Positions 17,419-25,975 of a stretch of DNA of 64,000 bases are shown here, in pieces. Each line of letters begins with the position of its first letter. The stretch's first letter is position 1. The notes beneath the pieces are model-generated. The model was not told the DNA's origin, did no database searches, and was given only the letters and a program-made list of their open reading frames with translations. The stretch comes from Alcaligenes endophyticus (GTDB lineage: Bacteria; Pseudomonadota; Gammaproteobacteria; Burkholderiales; Burkholderiaceae_B). The stretch lies in assembly GCF_026344035.1 (NCBI RefSeq), contig NZ_JAPKND010000009.1:62001-126000 (forward strand), given 5' to 3'. Both the position numbers and the translations under genes were made by a program.

Positions 17419-19098
17419 ATGAGTAAGAAGCAAGCGGAAGGGGCCGTAGCGCGGTTTGATTATATTGTCGTGGGAGGCGGGAGTGCGGGAGCTCTATTAG
17501 CCAATCGTTTAAGTGCTGATCCGGCAAACAAGGTATTGCTGTTGGAAGCAGGGGGTACTGATACTTATCATTGGATTCGTATTCCGGTGGGGTATTTGTA
17601 CTGTATCGGTAATCCCCGAACGGATTGGTGCTTTTTTACCGAATCCGAAACCGGCTTAAACGGGCGCAAACTGCGTTATCCCAGAGGTAAGGTGCTAGGC
17701 GGCTGCTCCAGCATTAACGGCATGATTTACATGCGTGGACAAGCCAGGGACTACGACGCCTGGGCGCAGATGACTGGTGACGAAAGTTGGTCGTGGGAGC
17801 ATGTTCTTCCTCTATTCATGAAACATGAGAATTCGTATCGCCTAGATGCAGATGAGCGGGCCGATGTTCGCCAGTGGCATGGACACCAAGGTGAATGGCG
17901 AGTAGAAGCGCAGCGTTTGCATTGGGACATACTGGATGCCTTTGCGCAGGCGGCGCAAGAAGCGGGAATACCCGCCACTGAAGATTTTAATCGGGGTTGC
18001 AACGAGGGGGTCGCGTATTTTGACGTGAATCAAAAGTCGGGTTGGCGCTGGAATACGGTCAGTGCTTTTTTACGGCCAATTATGAAGCGACGTCCCAATT
18101 TGACGGTTTGGACACAAGCACAAGTGGCGCGCCTATTAATAGAAAAAACGGATAGTGGTTTGCATTGCAATGGGGTGCTGGCTCTACATCAGGGCAGCAT
18201 GAAAACGCTGGCTGCGGATCGTGAGGTTGTTTTGTCGGCGGGAGCCATTGGTTCGCCCCACCTGTTACAGCTTTCAGGTATTGGCCCTGCGGACTTATTG
18301 CAGCAGCATCACGTTGACGTGGTGCTTGATCGCCCCGGAGTGGGGCGCAATTTACAGGATCATCTGCAGATCCGTAGCGTGTATAAGGTGCAGTCGGCGC
18401 TAACTTTAAATGATAGAGCACGCACGTGGTGGGGCAAGGCGGGTATAGGCTTAGAGTATTTGTTGCATAGGCGTGGGCCGATGAGTATGGCACCCTCGCA
18501 ATTAGGTGCTTTTACGCGTTCCTCGCCGGATTATCGTTATCCTAATATTCAATATCATGTGCAGCCATTAAGCCTAGGAGCTTTTGGAGAGCCTTTGCAC
18601 GACTTTTCTGCTTTTACGGCGAGTGTATGCAATCTTAATCCAAGCTCTCGCGGTCACGTAAGCCTACAAGGCCAAGACTTTTCACTTGCCCCTAAGATTT
18701 CACCTAACTATCTCAGCACGCAGGAAGACAGGCAGGTTGCCGTGGATAGCTTGCGCTTAACACGTAAAATAGTGCAGCAATCGGCCCTCAGTGCATACCA
18801 TCCACAAGAATTTGTGCCAGGCGTTCAGTTGCAAAGCGACGAAGATTTAGTACGAGCTGCAGGCGATATTGCCACCACTATCTTTCATCCGGTAGGCACC
18901 TGTGCAATGGGGCGTAGTGATGATGTAGACTCCGTAGTGGATGCGCAACTTCGTGTGATAGATGGGGTAGGGGGGGTAGTGAAGGGGTTGCGGGTGGCTG
19001 ACGCTAGCATCATGCCCAAAATTTGTAGTGGTAATACAAACAGTCCCACCATTATGATTGCTGAAAAAGCTGCGCAAATGATACTTAATAGTCGTTGA
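17419..19098 (+). CDS. GMC-family FAD oxidoreductase (choline/alcohol dehydrogenase-like)
   Basis: 559 residues. The N-terminal FAD-binding motif VVGGGSAGALLANRL is at about 17-31, followed by GMC signature 1 around GKVLGGCSSINGMIYMRG and signature 2 GAIGSPHLLQLSGIG. The C-terminal active site HPVGTCAMG carries the catalytic His, with an Asn in the NTNSPTIM segment. GMC enzymes oxidise alcohols such as choline, long-chain alkanols or polyethylene glycol to aldehydes. No aldehyde dehydrogenase or transporter is linked, so the substrate is open. AGGAG lies 11 nt before the ATG. It is convergent with the thioesterase gene. Confidence 0.93.
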   Translation: MSKKQAEGAVARFDYIVVGGGSAGALLANRLSADPANKVLLLEAGGTDTYHWIRIPVGYLYCIGNPRTDWCFFTESETGLNGRKLRYPRGKVLGGCSSINGMIYMRGQARDYDAWAQMTGDESWSWEHVLPLFMKHENSYRLDADERADVRQWHGHQGEWRVEAQRLHWDILDAFAQAAQEAGIPATEDFNRGCNEGVAYFDVNQKSGWRWNTVSAFLRPIMKRRPNLTVWTQAQVARLLIEKTDSGLHCNGVLALHQGSMKTLAADREVVLSAGAIGSPHLLQLSGIGPADLLQQHHVDVVLDRPGVGRNLQDHLQIRSVYKVQSALTLNDRARTWWGKAGIGLEYLLHRRGPMSMAPSQLGAFTRSSPDYRYPNIQYHVQPLSLGAFGEPLHDFSAFTASVCNLNPSSRGHVSLQGQDFSLAPKISPNYLSTQEDRQVAVDSLRLTRKIVQQSALSAYHPQEFVPGVQLQSDEDLVRAAGDIATTIFHPVGTCAMGRSDDVDSVVDAQLRVIDGVGGVVKGLRVADASIMPKICSGNTNSPTIMIAEKAAQMILNSR

Positions 19099-19141
19099 GG
19101 TCATTGCCTTGGAGGCACCCCAGAAAATTAATTACGTATTA

Positions 19142-19588
19142 TTAAGAGCTAGTTTTGCGTACCACAGAAAATACGGCACTGGCTTTGAAAATAGCTTGTT
19201 CGTTAACGCTTAGGGTGCAATCAACAAAGCTTAGCGAGCGACCGCTACGGCGTATGTAGGCTCGTGCAATGATCCAGTCTCCTAATCGAGCAGGGCGCAT
19301 GAACTCTGAGGTCAGGCTGACGGTGACTACGTGAGTGCCCGTAGCGTAGCCCAGTCGTGCTGCCTCGCCCATGGCATTGTCGGCTAATGCCATGAGCATG
19401 CCACCATGGCCCATCTCTTGTTGATTTAAGTGTTTGTTTTCTAGATGAATGGCTACACACATGTCTACCCCGTCTTCCTGTTTTTCGTAATAGGGGCCAC
19501 AGAGCGCATTGAATGGGCTTTTGGCGCGGGCTTGGGTGAAGCCCTCTGGTATGGGGAAAAGGGAAGTGGGGGTAGGGTTTTGAGTCAT
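19142..19588 (-). CDS. PaaI-family hotdog thioesterase
   Basis: 148 residues from ATG 19588 (a TTG 12 nt upstream is the alternative). The single hotdog domain has the family motif GHGGMLMALADNAMG, in which the His-Gly-Gly segment and an acidic helix residue form the acyl-CoA thioesterase active site. Such enzymes hydrolyse aromatic or medium-chain acyl-CoAs. An enoyl-CoA hydratase and a nitronate monooxygenase follow upstream on the same strand, so acyl-CoA turnover may be the shared theme, but the 138-bp gap argues against one tight operon. Confidence 0.88.
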   Translation of the reverse strand: MTQNPTPTSLFPIPEGFTQARAKSPFNALCGPYYEKQEDGVDMCVAIHLENKHLNQQEMGHGGMLMALADNAMGEAARLGYATGTHVVTVSLTSEFMRPARLGDWIIARAYIRRSGRSLSFVDCTLSVNEQAIFKASAVFSVVRKTSS

Positions 19589-19726
19589 GAGTGGGTCCAA
19601 AGGGTAAAAATAGATGGCACGACAACTAGCGATAGCATTGCTTGCTAATCTTTAAGCTTGCTCGCTGGTGGGTGGACATCATACGCAAAATAGAACCTTT
19701 TAGGTGGCGAGTGAGTAGATTCTTAT

Positions 19727-20449
19727 TTAAAGAAATCGAGCCAAGGCTTGCGTGGCCTCGGGCGACTCAAGCCGCTCAATAAAGAACGCTACTTCCTGCT
19801 CGATAGCACGGAGCAAGGCAGGACGACCAGGCTCCCGTAGCATACGCTTAGATAAACGTAAGGCTTGTAAGGGTTGTGCTGCTAATCGCGCAGAGCAAGC
19901 TAAGGCCTCATCTAGACTAGTACCATTGGCGCTAACAGCGTTAAGTAATTGAGCCTCTAGAGCTTCTTGCGCTGTAAAGCTTTGTCCTTGCAACAACCAA
20001 GCACTGGCTCTACGTCGGCCCACCAAAGCTTCCAGTAAAATGGTGGTACCACCCTCAGGACAGAGGCCTAGTGACACGAAAGGCAAGCTAAACACAGTAT
20101 CCGAATCCGCATAAACAAAGTCGCAGTGCAGCAGCAAGGTGACTCCTATACCTACCGCATGACCTTGTACGGCAGCAATCACAGGTATGTCGGTGTTGAC
20201 CAAGCTGCGCAGGAAGTCTAATGCAGGATTGTTGGCTTGTGGCTGGCGAAAGTGCGCAAAGTCATGAATATCATTTCCCGCGGTAAAGTGGCCGCCAGAA
20301 CCTGTGAGCAAAATGCTATGACAGTCTTCTGGGGCGTGATCGATGGCGTTGCTTAACTGCTCATACATCGCAAGATTAATCGCATTACGACGCTCGGGGC
20401 GTGCAAAGGTTAAAGTGAGTAAGCCATGCTCGTAGTGTTTTTTTATCAT
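19727..20449 (-). CDS. enoyl-CoA hydratase/isomerase family protein
   Basis: 240 residues of the crotonase fold. The oxyanion-hole segments are visible as GSGGHFTAGNDIHDF (about 50-64) and the AVQGHAVGIGVTLLLHCDFVYAD region (about 98-120). The second catalytic Glu of classical hydratases would lie near FVSLGLCPEGG, where a Glu is present. It may hydrate or isomerise enoyl-CoAs in fatty-acid or aromatic degradation. It begins 11 bp after the nitronate monooxygenase gene ends, so the two are likely co-transcribed. Confidence 0.9.
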   Translation of the reverse strand: MIKKHYEHGLLTLTFARPERRNAINLAMYEQLSNAIDHAPEDCHSILLTGSGGHFTAGNDIHDFAHFRQPQANNPALDFLRSLVNTDIPVIAAVQGHAVGIGVTLLLHCDFVYADSDTVFSLPFVSLGLCPEGGTTILLEALVGRRRASAWLLQGQSFTAQEALEAQLLNAVSANGTSLDEALACSARLAAQPLQALRLSKRMLREPGRPALLRAIEQEVAFFIERLESPEATQALARFL

Positions 20450-20460
20450 CGTGTGCGTTC

Positions 20461-21426
20461 CTAGGCGAAAGGCTGCTGAGTCAATTTCTCTTTGCTGCGC
20501 AGATAATCTTGGCGTAACTGTTGCACTATGTCTTTTACGCTTTGTATATGCTCAATGCTGCCCACTCCTTGACCGGCTCCCCAGATATCTTTCCAAGGTT
20601 TACTGTCGCTGGTATTTACGTGGGAAGTAGTGTCTTTGGCCGTTAGTTGTTCGGGGTCCAGGCCTGCTCGCTCTATGCTAGAGCGCAAGTAATTGCCGGG
20701 TATGCCGGTGAAGTAGGGGGTGTAAATCACATCTTTAGAGCCACTATCAATAATGGCTTGTTTGTATTCAAGGCTGGCATTGGCTTCTAGGCTAGCGATA
20801 AAGCGTGTGCCCATATACGCAAAGTCGGCTCCTAGCGCTAAGGTTGCAGCGATGTCTTGCCCGCGAGACAAGGCTCCTGATAGAGCAAGCGGGCCATCGT
20901 AAAAGCGTCGGATTTCCCCCACTAAAGCGAAGGGGTTTGTCGTTCCGGCATGGCCGCCAGCACCGCCACACACCGCTATTAAACCGTCGACACCCGCCTC
21001 TAGTGCTTTCTGCGCATGTCGTACCGTGGTGACGTCATGAAATACTTTGCCGCCCCAGGCATGTACCGTATCGACGATGTGATGGGGGGCGCTTAGGCTA
21101 GTAATGATAATGGGAACCCGATGCTGCGCGCAGACAGCCAGGTCATGCTCAACACGGGGGTTGCTGCGATGCACGATGAGATTGATCGCGTAGGGCGCCA
21201 CTTTTCTTGAGGGGGCATTAAGCTTGATATGAGCCAGGTGCTGTTCTATTTGACTGAGCCACGGGGATAGGTCGGCAGCGTCACGTGCATTTAAGGATGG
21301 CATGGCACCTACAATCCCTTCAGAGCATTGAGCGATCACTAGGGGAGGCGTAGAAACGATAAATAATGGCGCGGCGATGACCGGCAAACTAAGTTGTGTA
21401 TACAGCTCGGCGACCGTAGGGTGCAT
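20461..21426 (-). CDS. nitronate monooxygenase (2-nitropropane dioxygenase family)
   Basis: An FMN-dependent TIM-barrel enzyme of about 321 residues. Conserved segments include LPVIAAPLFIVSTPPLV at the N-terminus, the IAVCGGAGGHAG phosphate-binding loop (around 148-160) and GADFAYMGTRFIA. The family oxidises alkyl nitronates such as propionate-3-nitronate; relatives include FabK-type enoyl reductases. The start is ATG 21426 with TAGGAG upstream. It forms a two-gene unit with the downstream enoyl-CoA hydratase, which may hint at an acyl-CoA substrate, though this is not established. Confidence 0.9.
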   Translation of the reverse strand: MHPTVAELYTQLSLPVIAAPLFIVSTPPLVIAQCSEGIVGAMPSLNARDAADLSPWLSQIEQHLAHIKLNAPSRKVAPYAINLIVHRSNPRVEHDLAVCAQHRVPIIITSLSAPHHIVDTVHAWGGKVFHDVTTVRHAQKALEAGVDGLIAVCGGAGGHAGTTNPFALVGEIRRFYDGPLALSGALSRGQDIAATLALGADFAYMGTRFIASLEANASLEYKQAIIDSGSKDVIYTPYFTGIPGNYLRSSIERAGLDPEQLTAKDTTSHVNTSDSKPWKDIWGAGQGVGSIEHIQSVKDIVQQLRQDYLRSKEKLTQQPFA

Positions 21427-21580
21427 GGTACGACTCCTAGTCAATGGTGACGGGTTTATGTAGAAAAAGCGAGTTTTTCAAAACCGTGTTTTATGCCTAC
21501 TTTCAGAAGCTATGCTTTCCTTGATAGCTACTTTACTGCTATGGTGCAAGGGGTAGCAATCGTCGTCATAAGGAGTACTC

Positions 21581-21910
21581 ATGCGTGGGCTAATGATAGT
21601 AGGGGTAGCGGTGGTATTGGCAGCATGTCAAAGTCCAAATCGGCCATCTCAATCCATTGATATTCCTGAGCCTCCTCAGTATCAGCAAGTGCAAGGGCAA
21701 TCGCCATTAGAAGTAGGCACCCAAGAGTGGATGGCGATGGTGACCGAACGGGTGGGTGTCTCTGATGGCCATGGCGGCGGGCCTGATTATGGCTCGCAGG
21801 AGTGGTGTGATGCAGTGCATTACCGTGTGTATGGTCAGCATGCTCCTAAACCTGTTGCCTGCGATACACAGTGGATGCGGCAGATTGATGAATATCTGCG
21901 CCAGCGTTAA
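21581..21910 (+). CDS. small lipoprotein with an internal repeat
   Basis: 109 residues with a lipoprotein signal peptide: short basic start, hydrophobic core and lipobox VLAAC with Cys16 as lipid anchor. The mature part is polar and contains a duplicated motif, GTQEWMAMVTERV and GSQEWCDAVHYRV, separated by a Gly/Asp/His-rich linker. I do not recognise a named family. AAGGAG stands before the ATG. It heads a run of three small plus-strand envelope genes (this one, DUF883, DUF333), each with its own spacing and so perhaps separately transcribed. Confidence 0.82.
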   Translation: MRGLMIVGVAVVLAACQSPNRPSQSIDIPEPPQYQQVQGQSPLEVGTQEWMAMVTERVGVSDGHGGGPDYGSQEWCDAVHYRVYGQHAPKPVACDTQWMRQIDEYLRQR

Positions 21911-22036
21911 GATTTTAAAAGTATAAGTGGCATACTACATTGCCAGCAGTCTCAGGCTATCGGTGCATGTATTGTGTCCGAGTAAACAGAATGCTAGACC
22001 TGTTTTACGCTTATTTAAGCCCTCTAGGAGAAAACT

Positions 22037-22333
22037 ATGTCAGTGGAAAAAGTCAGCGATAAAGTAGCCGCTCGTGCTAAAGAAGGGATTGCTAGTGGCG
22101 CCGAAAAACTAGAGCAAGCTGTGGATGTCGCCGCTCAAACCAGTAAAAACACGGCACGTCGTGTACGTGCGAGTGTGGAAGATTTTGTGCAAGAATACGA
22201 TGGTCTGTATGCTGAGGGCAAAGATGTGGTCGAAGAGGCACTGATTTGCACAAAAAATATGGTGCGTGCTAGGCCTTTGACTAGTTTAGCCATGGTAGGT
22301 TTATTGGGTTACTTGCTAGGGCGCTTGCGCTAA
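22037..22333 (+). CDS. DUF883 (ElaB/YqjD-like) membrane-anchored protein
   Basis: 98 residues. A long amphipathic, Ala/Lys/Glu-rich helix is followed by a C-terminal hydrophobic tail ending GLLGYLLGRLR, the DUF883 hallmark. In E. coli YqjD and ElaB are tail-anchored inner-membrane proteins that associate with ribosomes in stationary phase and stress. TAGGAG precedes the ATG. A general-stress role here is by family only. Confidence 0.85.
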   Translation: MSVEKVSDKVAARAKEGIASGAEKLEQAVDVAAQTSKNTARRVRASVEDFVQEYDGLYAEGKDVVEEALICTKNMVRARPLTSLAMVGLLGYLLGRLR

Positions 22334-22413
22334 TAGTGGTGCCTTTTTAGGCAGGCTGCTAACTTGGTAGCCTGTGTTCAGTGCTAGTTTTACCTACTCT
22401 TAGGCGAAATGCC

Positions 22414-22680
22414 ATGCGTGTGCTTTATCCATTAAGGTCTATGCTCGGTTTAACTATGATTACTGGCTCATTGGGGGCGTGTAGCAATATGGCTAGCTCA
22501 CCCCCTGCAGCCCAACAACTGGCGTTGGCAAACCCAGCTACGGTGCATTGTATTAGTATGGGAGGCGAGTCCATCTCGCATCGAACCAGCGGTGGAGAGT
22601 ATTCAACGTGCCGGCTGCGTGATGGCAGTGAGCTAGAAGAGTGGCGTTTTTACCGCCAAAGCTTTCCACATCTTTATTAG
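22414..22680 (+). CDS. DUF333-domain lipoprotein
   Basis: 88 residues from ATG 22414. The signal peptide ends in lipobox SLGAC (Cys23). The mature domain is DUF333, recognised by ANPATVHCISMGG, a second Cys in STCRLRDG and the closing ELEEWRFYR. The two cysteines of the domain probably form a disulfide. DUF333 proteins are small secreted or outer-membrane-linked proteins annotated loosely as 'putative hemolysin', a name without good support. A second DUF333 protein is encoded in the prophage at 60752. Confidence 0.85.
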   Translation: MRVLYPLRSMLGLTMITGSLGACSNMASSPPAAQQLALANPATVHCISMGGESISHRTSGGEYSTCRLRDGSELEEWRFYRQSFPHLY

Positions 22681-22698
22681 CTGGTTTGCGGGGCGGCG

Positions 22699-23031
22699 TT
22701 AAATGCCTAAGTCGTTCTGTGCTTTCTCAGCCCGTTGCGCGGCGGCCAGAGTGATGAAGGCTCGTTTAATAAACTCCATGTTGTTTTTGTAGGCTTGCAC
22801 TGATAAGCCGGCTATGGCTTCCACAGTAGGCTTTTCTGCTTGCTCTGCTTGTTCAATAATAGTTTCTAGTGTTTTGGCAAAATAATCGCTAGAGTGATCT
22901 AAAAAGCTGCCCACTTGATTGACTTGCTCATTGGTTTGGCCTTTAAGCTCAGCAAGTACAAAGGTGAGAATTTCTCGCAACCCATGTACTTCCGCGCGTA
23001 ATTGGGCGTAGCGAATTTCAGATTCTGTCAT
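22699..23031 (-). CDS. conserved helical protein of unknown function
   Basis: 110 residues, almost entirely alpha-helical, with an acidic central part (EQAEQAEKPTVEA) and no membrane segment or signal peptide. CCGGAGAAC precedes the ATG at fair spacing. It stands alone and is convergent with the DUF333 gene (18 bp apart). I do not recognise the family. Confidence 0.65.
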   Translation of the reverse strand: MTESEIRYAQLRAEVHGLREILTFVLAELKGQTNEQVNQVGSFLDHSSDYFAKTLETIIEQAEQAEKPTVEAIAGLSVQAYKNNMEFIKRAFITLAAAQRAEKAQNDLGI

Positions 23032-23170
23032 GATAGGTTCTCCGGCATAGGGTAATTAGCCCACGCATTTAACCATACTCTGTTCGTCCGTAACCATGGT
23101 TTAGGCTGTTGGAGGCGGTTGGCAATATAAAAATATGTCGCTAAAGTGCCTATTTCCTCTTTTTTTAGCC

Positions 23171-23199
23171 GTAACAAGCAGTACTAATGATGCTAAACT
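23171..23199 (+). promoter_or_regulatory. candidate promoter of the thrS leader
   Basis: GTAACA (23171-23176), 17 bp, then TAAACT (23194-23199) with an extended-minus-10 TG at 23191-23192. It would start transcription about 30 bp before the leader peptide. The match to sigma-70 consensus is moderate. Confidence 0.4.
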
Positions 23200-23237
23200 A
23201 TGACAGTTAATCGGTTTTTAGCAGGAAGCATCACACC

Positions 23238-23276
23238 ATGACTATCACTACGCGAACTACCCACTGGTCTGTCTAG
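23238..23276 (+). CDS. threonine-rich leader peptide of thrS
   Basis: A 12-codon ORF, MTITTRTTHWSV, has five threonine codons among residues 2-8. AGGAAG at 23223-23228 gives ideal spacing to the ATG. It sits about 50 bp before an intrinsic terminator and 94 bp before thrS. A short peptide rich in the cognate amino acid ahead of a terminator is the classic arrangement for ribosome-mediated attenuation. Starvation for charged tRNA-Thr would stall the ribosome on the Thr codons and raise thrS expression. It is too short for gene finders. The function is inference from architecture. Confidence 0.75.
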   Translation: MTITTRTTHWSV

Positions 23277-23353
23277 CCTTGGCTGCGTAGCGTTTCTTTG
23301 CTTTCTTAAAAAACGTTCAAATCAAAAGCGCGGCTAAAGTGTCGCGCTTTTTT
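23248..23353 (+). promoter_or_regulatory. thrS transcription attenuator
   Basis: Four segments can pair in the classic order. Segment 1, CTACGC (23248-23253, inside the Thr codons), pairs with GCGTAG (23285-23290). Segment 2, GGCTGCGT (23281-23288), can instead pair with segment 3, GCGCGGCT (23328-23335), using three G-U pairs. Segment 3 overlaps the 5' arm of the terminator AAAAGCGCG/CGCGCTTTT (23324-23332/23343-23351), which ends in six T. Stalling on the Thr codons would free segment 2 and disrupt the terminator. Confidence 0.65.
23324..23353 (+). terminator. intrinsic terminator just before thrS
   Basis: A 9-bp stem AAAAGCGCG/CGCGCTTTT with a 10-nt loop is followed by a T run ending at 23353, only 17 bp ahead of the thrS start. 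No complete upstream gene needs it, which supports a role as the attenuator terminator. Confidence 0.85.
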
Positions 23354-23369
23354 ATTTCCAGGAAGTTTT

Positions 23370-25295
23370 ATGGTCCGAATCACTCTACCCGATGGCTCCC
23401 AGCGCGAGTACCCGGGGCCAGTTACTGTTAGCGATGTCGCCAATTCAATTGGCGCCGGTTTAGGGCGTGCAGCCTTGGCTGGGCGTGTGCGAACGGCAGG
23501 TAGCGAGGATTCGCAAGTAGTGGACACGTCGCATCTAATAGAACAAGATGCCGAGTTGGCTATTGTGACAGCCAAAGATGCAGACGGCCTAGATGTGATT
23601 CGTCATTCTACTGCACACTTGCTGGCTTACGCCGTTAAAAGCTTGTACCCGCAGGCACAAGTCACGATAGGTCCGGTTATTGATAACGGTTTTTACTACG
23701 ACTTTTCATACGAGCGCCCTTTTACGCCTGAAGACTTGGAAGCTATCGAGAAAAAGATGGTCGAGTTGGCTAAAAAAGATGAAGCGGTGGTGCGTGAGGA
23801 GTGGCTGCGTGATGACGCTGTGGAGTTTTTTCGTGGCATAGGAGAAAACTACAAAGCGGAGATTATCGCTGCTATTCCGGCTAATGAGCCTATTAGCTTA
23901 TATCGAGAAGGCGATTTTATCGACTTATGTCGTGGTCCGCACGTGCCGTCTACCGGAAAGCTAAAAGTTTTTAAGCTCATGAAAGTAGCGGGGGCTTACT
24001 GGCGCGGTGATAGCAACAATGAAATGCTACAACGTATTTATGGTACCGCTTGGGCCACCAAAGACGAGCAACAAGCTTACTTGACGATGCTCGAAGAGGC
24101 CGAAAAACGCGATCACCGTAAATTGGGGCGTGAGTTAGATTTATTTCATTTCCAAGACGAGGCCCCAGGACTCATTTTCTGGCACCCTAAGGGCTGGACA
24201 GTGTGGCAGCAAATCGAACAATATATGCGTAAGGTATACCAAGATAATGGTTACCAAGAGGTTAAAGCGCCGCAAATTCTAGACTTGTCGTTGTGGAAAA
24301 AAACAGGGCATTGGGATAATTACGCCGATAATATGTTTACCACCGAGTCCGAGCACAGAACCTATGGCTTGAAACCCATGAACTGCCCGGGTCATGTGCA
24401 AATCTTTAACTCTGGTTTGCACTCGTACCGAGAGCTGCCTATTCGTTATGGCGAGTTTGGCCAGTGCCATCGCAACGAACCCTCTGGCTCTTTGCATGGC
24501 ATGATGCGTGTGCGCGGCTTTACTCAGGATGACGGGCACGTTTTCTGTACAGAAGATCAGCTACAAGACGAGTGCGCCGCTTTCACTGCCTTATTGCAAA
24601 AAGTCTATGCCGACTTTGGTTTTAAGGAAATTTTGTATAAAGTGGCCACTCGCCCCGCTAAGCGTATTGGTGCCGATGAGGTGTGGGATAAAGCCGAGCA
24701 AGCCCTAATTGAAAGCTTGCAGCGCACCGGATGTGAGTTTGAAATATCCGAAGGTGAAGGCGCTTTTTATGGCCCTAAAATTGAATATACCTTGAAAGAC
24801 GCTATTGGTCGCCACTGGCAATGCGGTACTATACAAGTAGACTTTTCCATGCCAGCGCGTTTGGGGGCTGAGTACGTCGATGCGCAGGATCAGCGTCGTA
24901 CCCCAGTGATGTTGCACCGAGCTATTTTAGGGTCGTTTGAGCGCTTTATCGGGATGCTAATAGAAAACCACGCAGGTGCCTTGCCAGCTTGGTTGGCCCC
25001 AGAGCATGCCGTGGTATGCTGCATCTCGGAATCTTCCGCGTCCTATGCGCGTGAAGTTGCACAAAATATGCAAAAACAAGGCTTACGTGTTATTGCGGAT
25101 TTGCGTGGAGAAAAAATCACTCGTAAAATCCGTGAACATAGTATGCAAAAAGTCCCCTATATACTGGTGGTGGGCGAAAAAGAGCGTGAAACGAACGCTG
25201 TTGCCGTCCGCGCCCGGGGGGGGCTGGATTTAGGGGTAATGCCTTTGGCTGACTTCCAGATCCGTCTGCAACAAGAGATTGAGGCCCGTCAGTAA
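23370..25295 (+). CDS. thrS: threonyl-tRNA synthetase
   Basis: 641 residues, full family length. The order is: an N-terminal TGS domain (1-60); the editing domain with [12 protein letters not shown] (the HxxxH metal/editing motif) and a second segment [12 protein letters not shown]; the class II catalytic core with zinc ligands in [10 protein letters not shown] (Cys), [15 protein letters not shown] (motif 2) and [14 protein letters not shown] (motif 3); and the C-terminal anticodon-binding domain. AGGAAG precedes the ATG. It is followed 45 bp later by infC. It is probably controlled by the upstream leader-peptide attenuator, unlike E. coli thrS, which uses a tRNA-mimicking operator. Confidence 0.97.
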   Translation: MVRITLPDGSQREYPGPVTVSDVANSIGAGLGRAALAGRVRTAGSEDSQVVDTSHLIEQDAELAIVTAKDADGLDVIRHSTAHLLAYAVKSLYPQAQVTIGPVIDNGFYYDFSYERPFTPEDLEAIEKKMVELAKKDEAVVREEWLRDDAVEFFRGIGENYKAEIIAAIPANEPISLYREGDFIDLCRGPHVPSTGKLKVFKLMKVAGAYWRGDSNNEMLQRIYGTAWATKDEQQAYLTMLEEAEKRDHRKLGRELDLFHFQDEAPGLIFWHPKGWTVWQQIEQYMRKVYQDNGYQEVKAPQILDLSLWKKTGHWDNYADNMFTTESEHRTYGLKPMNCPGHVQIFNSGLHSYRELPIRYGEFGQCHRNEPSGSLHGMMRVRGFTQDDGHVFCTEDQLQDECAAFTALLQKVYADFGFKEILYKVATRPAKRIGADEVWDKAEQALIESLQRTGCEFEISEGEGAFYGPKIEYTLKDAIGRHWQCGTIQVDFSMPARLGAEYVDAQDQRRTPVMLHRAILGSFERFIGMLIENHAGALPAWLAPEHAVVCCISESSASYAREVAQNMQKQGLRVIADLRGEKITRKIREHSMQKVPYILVVGEKERETNAVAVRARGGLDLGVMPLADFQIRLQQEIEARQ

Positions 25296-25340
25296 GGCTG
25301 TGGTGGCAATCATTTATTTAATTACTTAGGAGTTCTAGAT

Positions 25341-25865
25341 ATCGCAACCGAGAAAAAACATCGCATCAATGGTGAGATTCGTGTCCCCGAGGTGCGGCTC
25401 ATTGGGATAGAAGGTGAGCAATTAGGCATTCAAAAAATGGCTGATGCTTTGAATTTTGCTGAGCAAAACGATGTGGATCTGGTGGAAATTTCCCCAGGAG
25501 CAGAACCACCTGTATGTCGTTTGATGGACTACGGTAAATTCCGCTACCAAGAGCAAAAACGCCAGCAGGAAGCCAAAGCTAAGCAAAAGATAATACAGCT
25601 TAAGGAAGTCAAATTCCGTCCCGGTACGGACGAGGGTGACTACCAGGTTAAGCTTCGGAACGTAAAACGATTCATCGACGATGGCGACAAAGTTAAGGTG
25701 ACGTTGCGTTTTCGTGGTCGCGAAATGGCTCACCAAGAGCTGGGTATGCGGGTTCTGGAACGTATTCGTGATGAAGTCACTGAGTTGTGCCAAGTAGAGG
25801 CCATGCCAAAGCTGGAAGGTCGCCAAATGGTGATGGTGCTTGCGCCACGCAAGAAGGCAACCTGA
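25341..25865 (+). CDS. infC: translation initiation factor IF-3 (ATC start codon)
   Basis: IF-3 checks the start codon and keeps ribosomal subunits apart. Homology begins with [23 protein letters not shown], which runs upstream of the first ATG/GTG candidates. The only sensible start is ATC at 25341, 8 nt after AGGAG (25328-25332). This gives 174 residues with N-domain, basic linker helix (about 75-95) and C-domain. Non-canonical starts are typical of infC (AUU in E. coli) and underlie its autoregulation, since IF-3 discriminates against them. A strong terminator follows, so rpmI is not directly downstream, unlike the usual order. Confidence 0.95.
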   Translation: MATEKKHRINGEIRVPEVRLIGIEGEQLGIQKMADALNFAEQNDVDLVEISPGAEPPVCRLMDYGKFRYQEQKRQQEAKAKQKIIQLKEVKFRPGTDEGDYQVKLRNVKRFIDDGDKVKVTLRFRGREMAHQELGMRVLERIRDEVTELCQVEAMPKLEGRQMVMVLAPRKKAT

Positions 25866-25890
25866 TTCGCCCTTCGAGCCTTAACGCTTA

Positions 25891-25919
25891 TCAGGCAGGC
25901 TAGACCTGCCTGATTTCTT
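25891..25919 (+). terminator. intrinsic terminator after infC
   Basis: TCAGGCAGG and CCTGCCTGA (25891-25899/25905-25913) form a perfect 9-bp stem with a 5-nt loop, followed by TTTCTT. It separates thrS-infC from gshB. Confidence 0.85.
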
Positions 25920-25975
25920 ATCTTGTTACTCGGCCTCGCAACTGCTTGCGAAGGCTAAATTTGCCAGGTGTGTCG

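Noticed and set aside
19245-19625. 126-codon minus-strand frame overlapping the PaaI thioesterase
   Set aside because: His/Pro/Arg-rich alternate frame of a clear hotdog-domain gene on the same strand.
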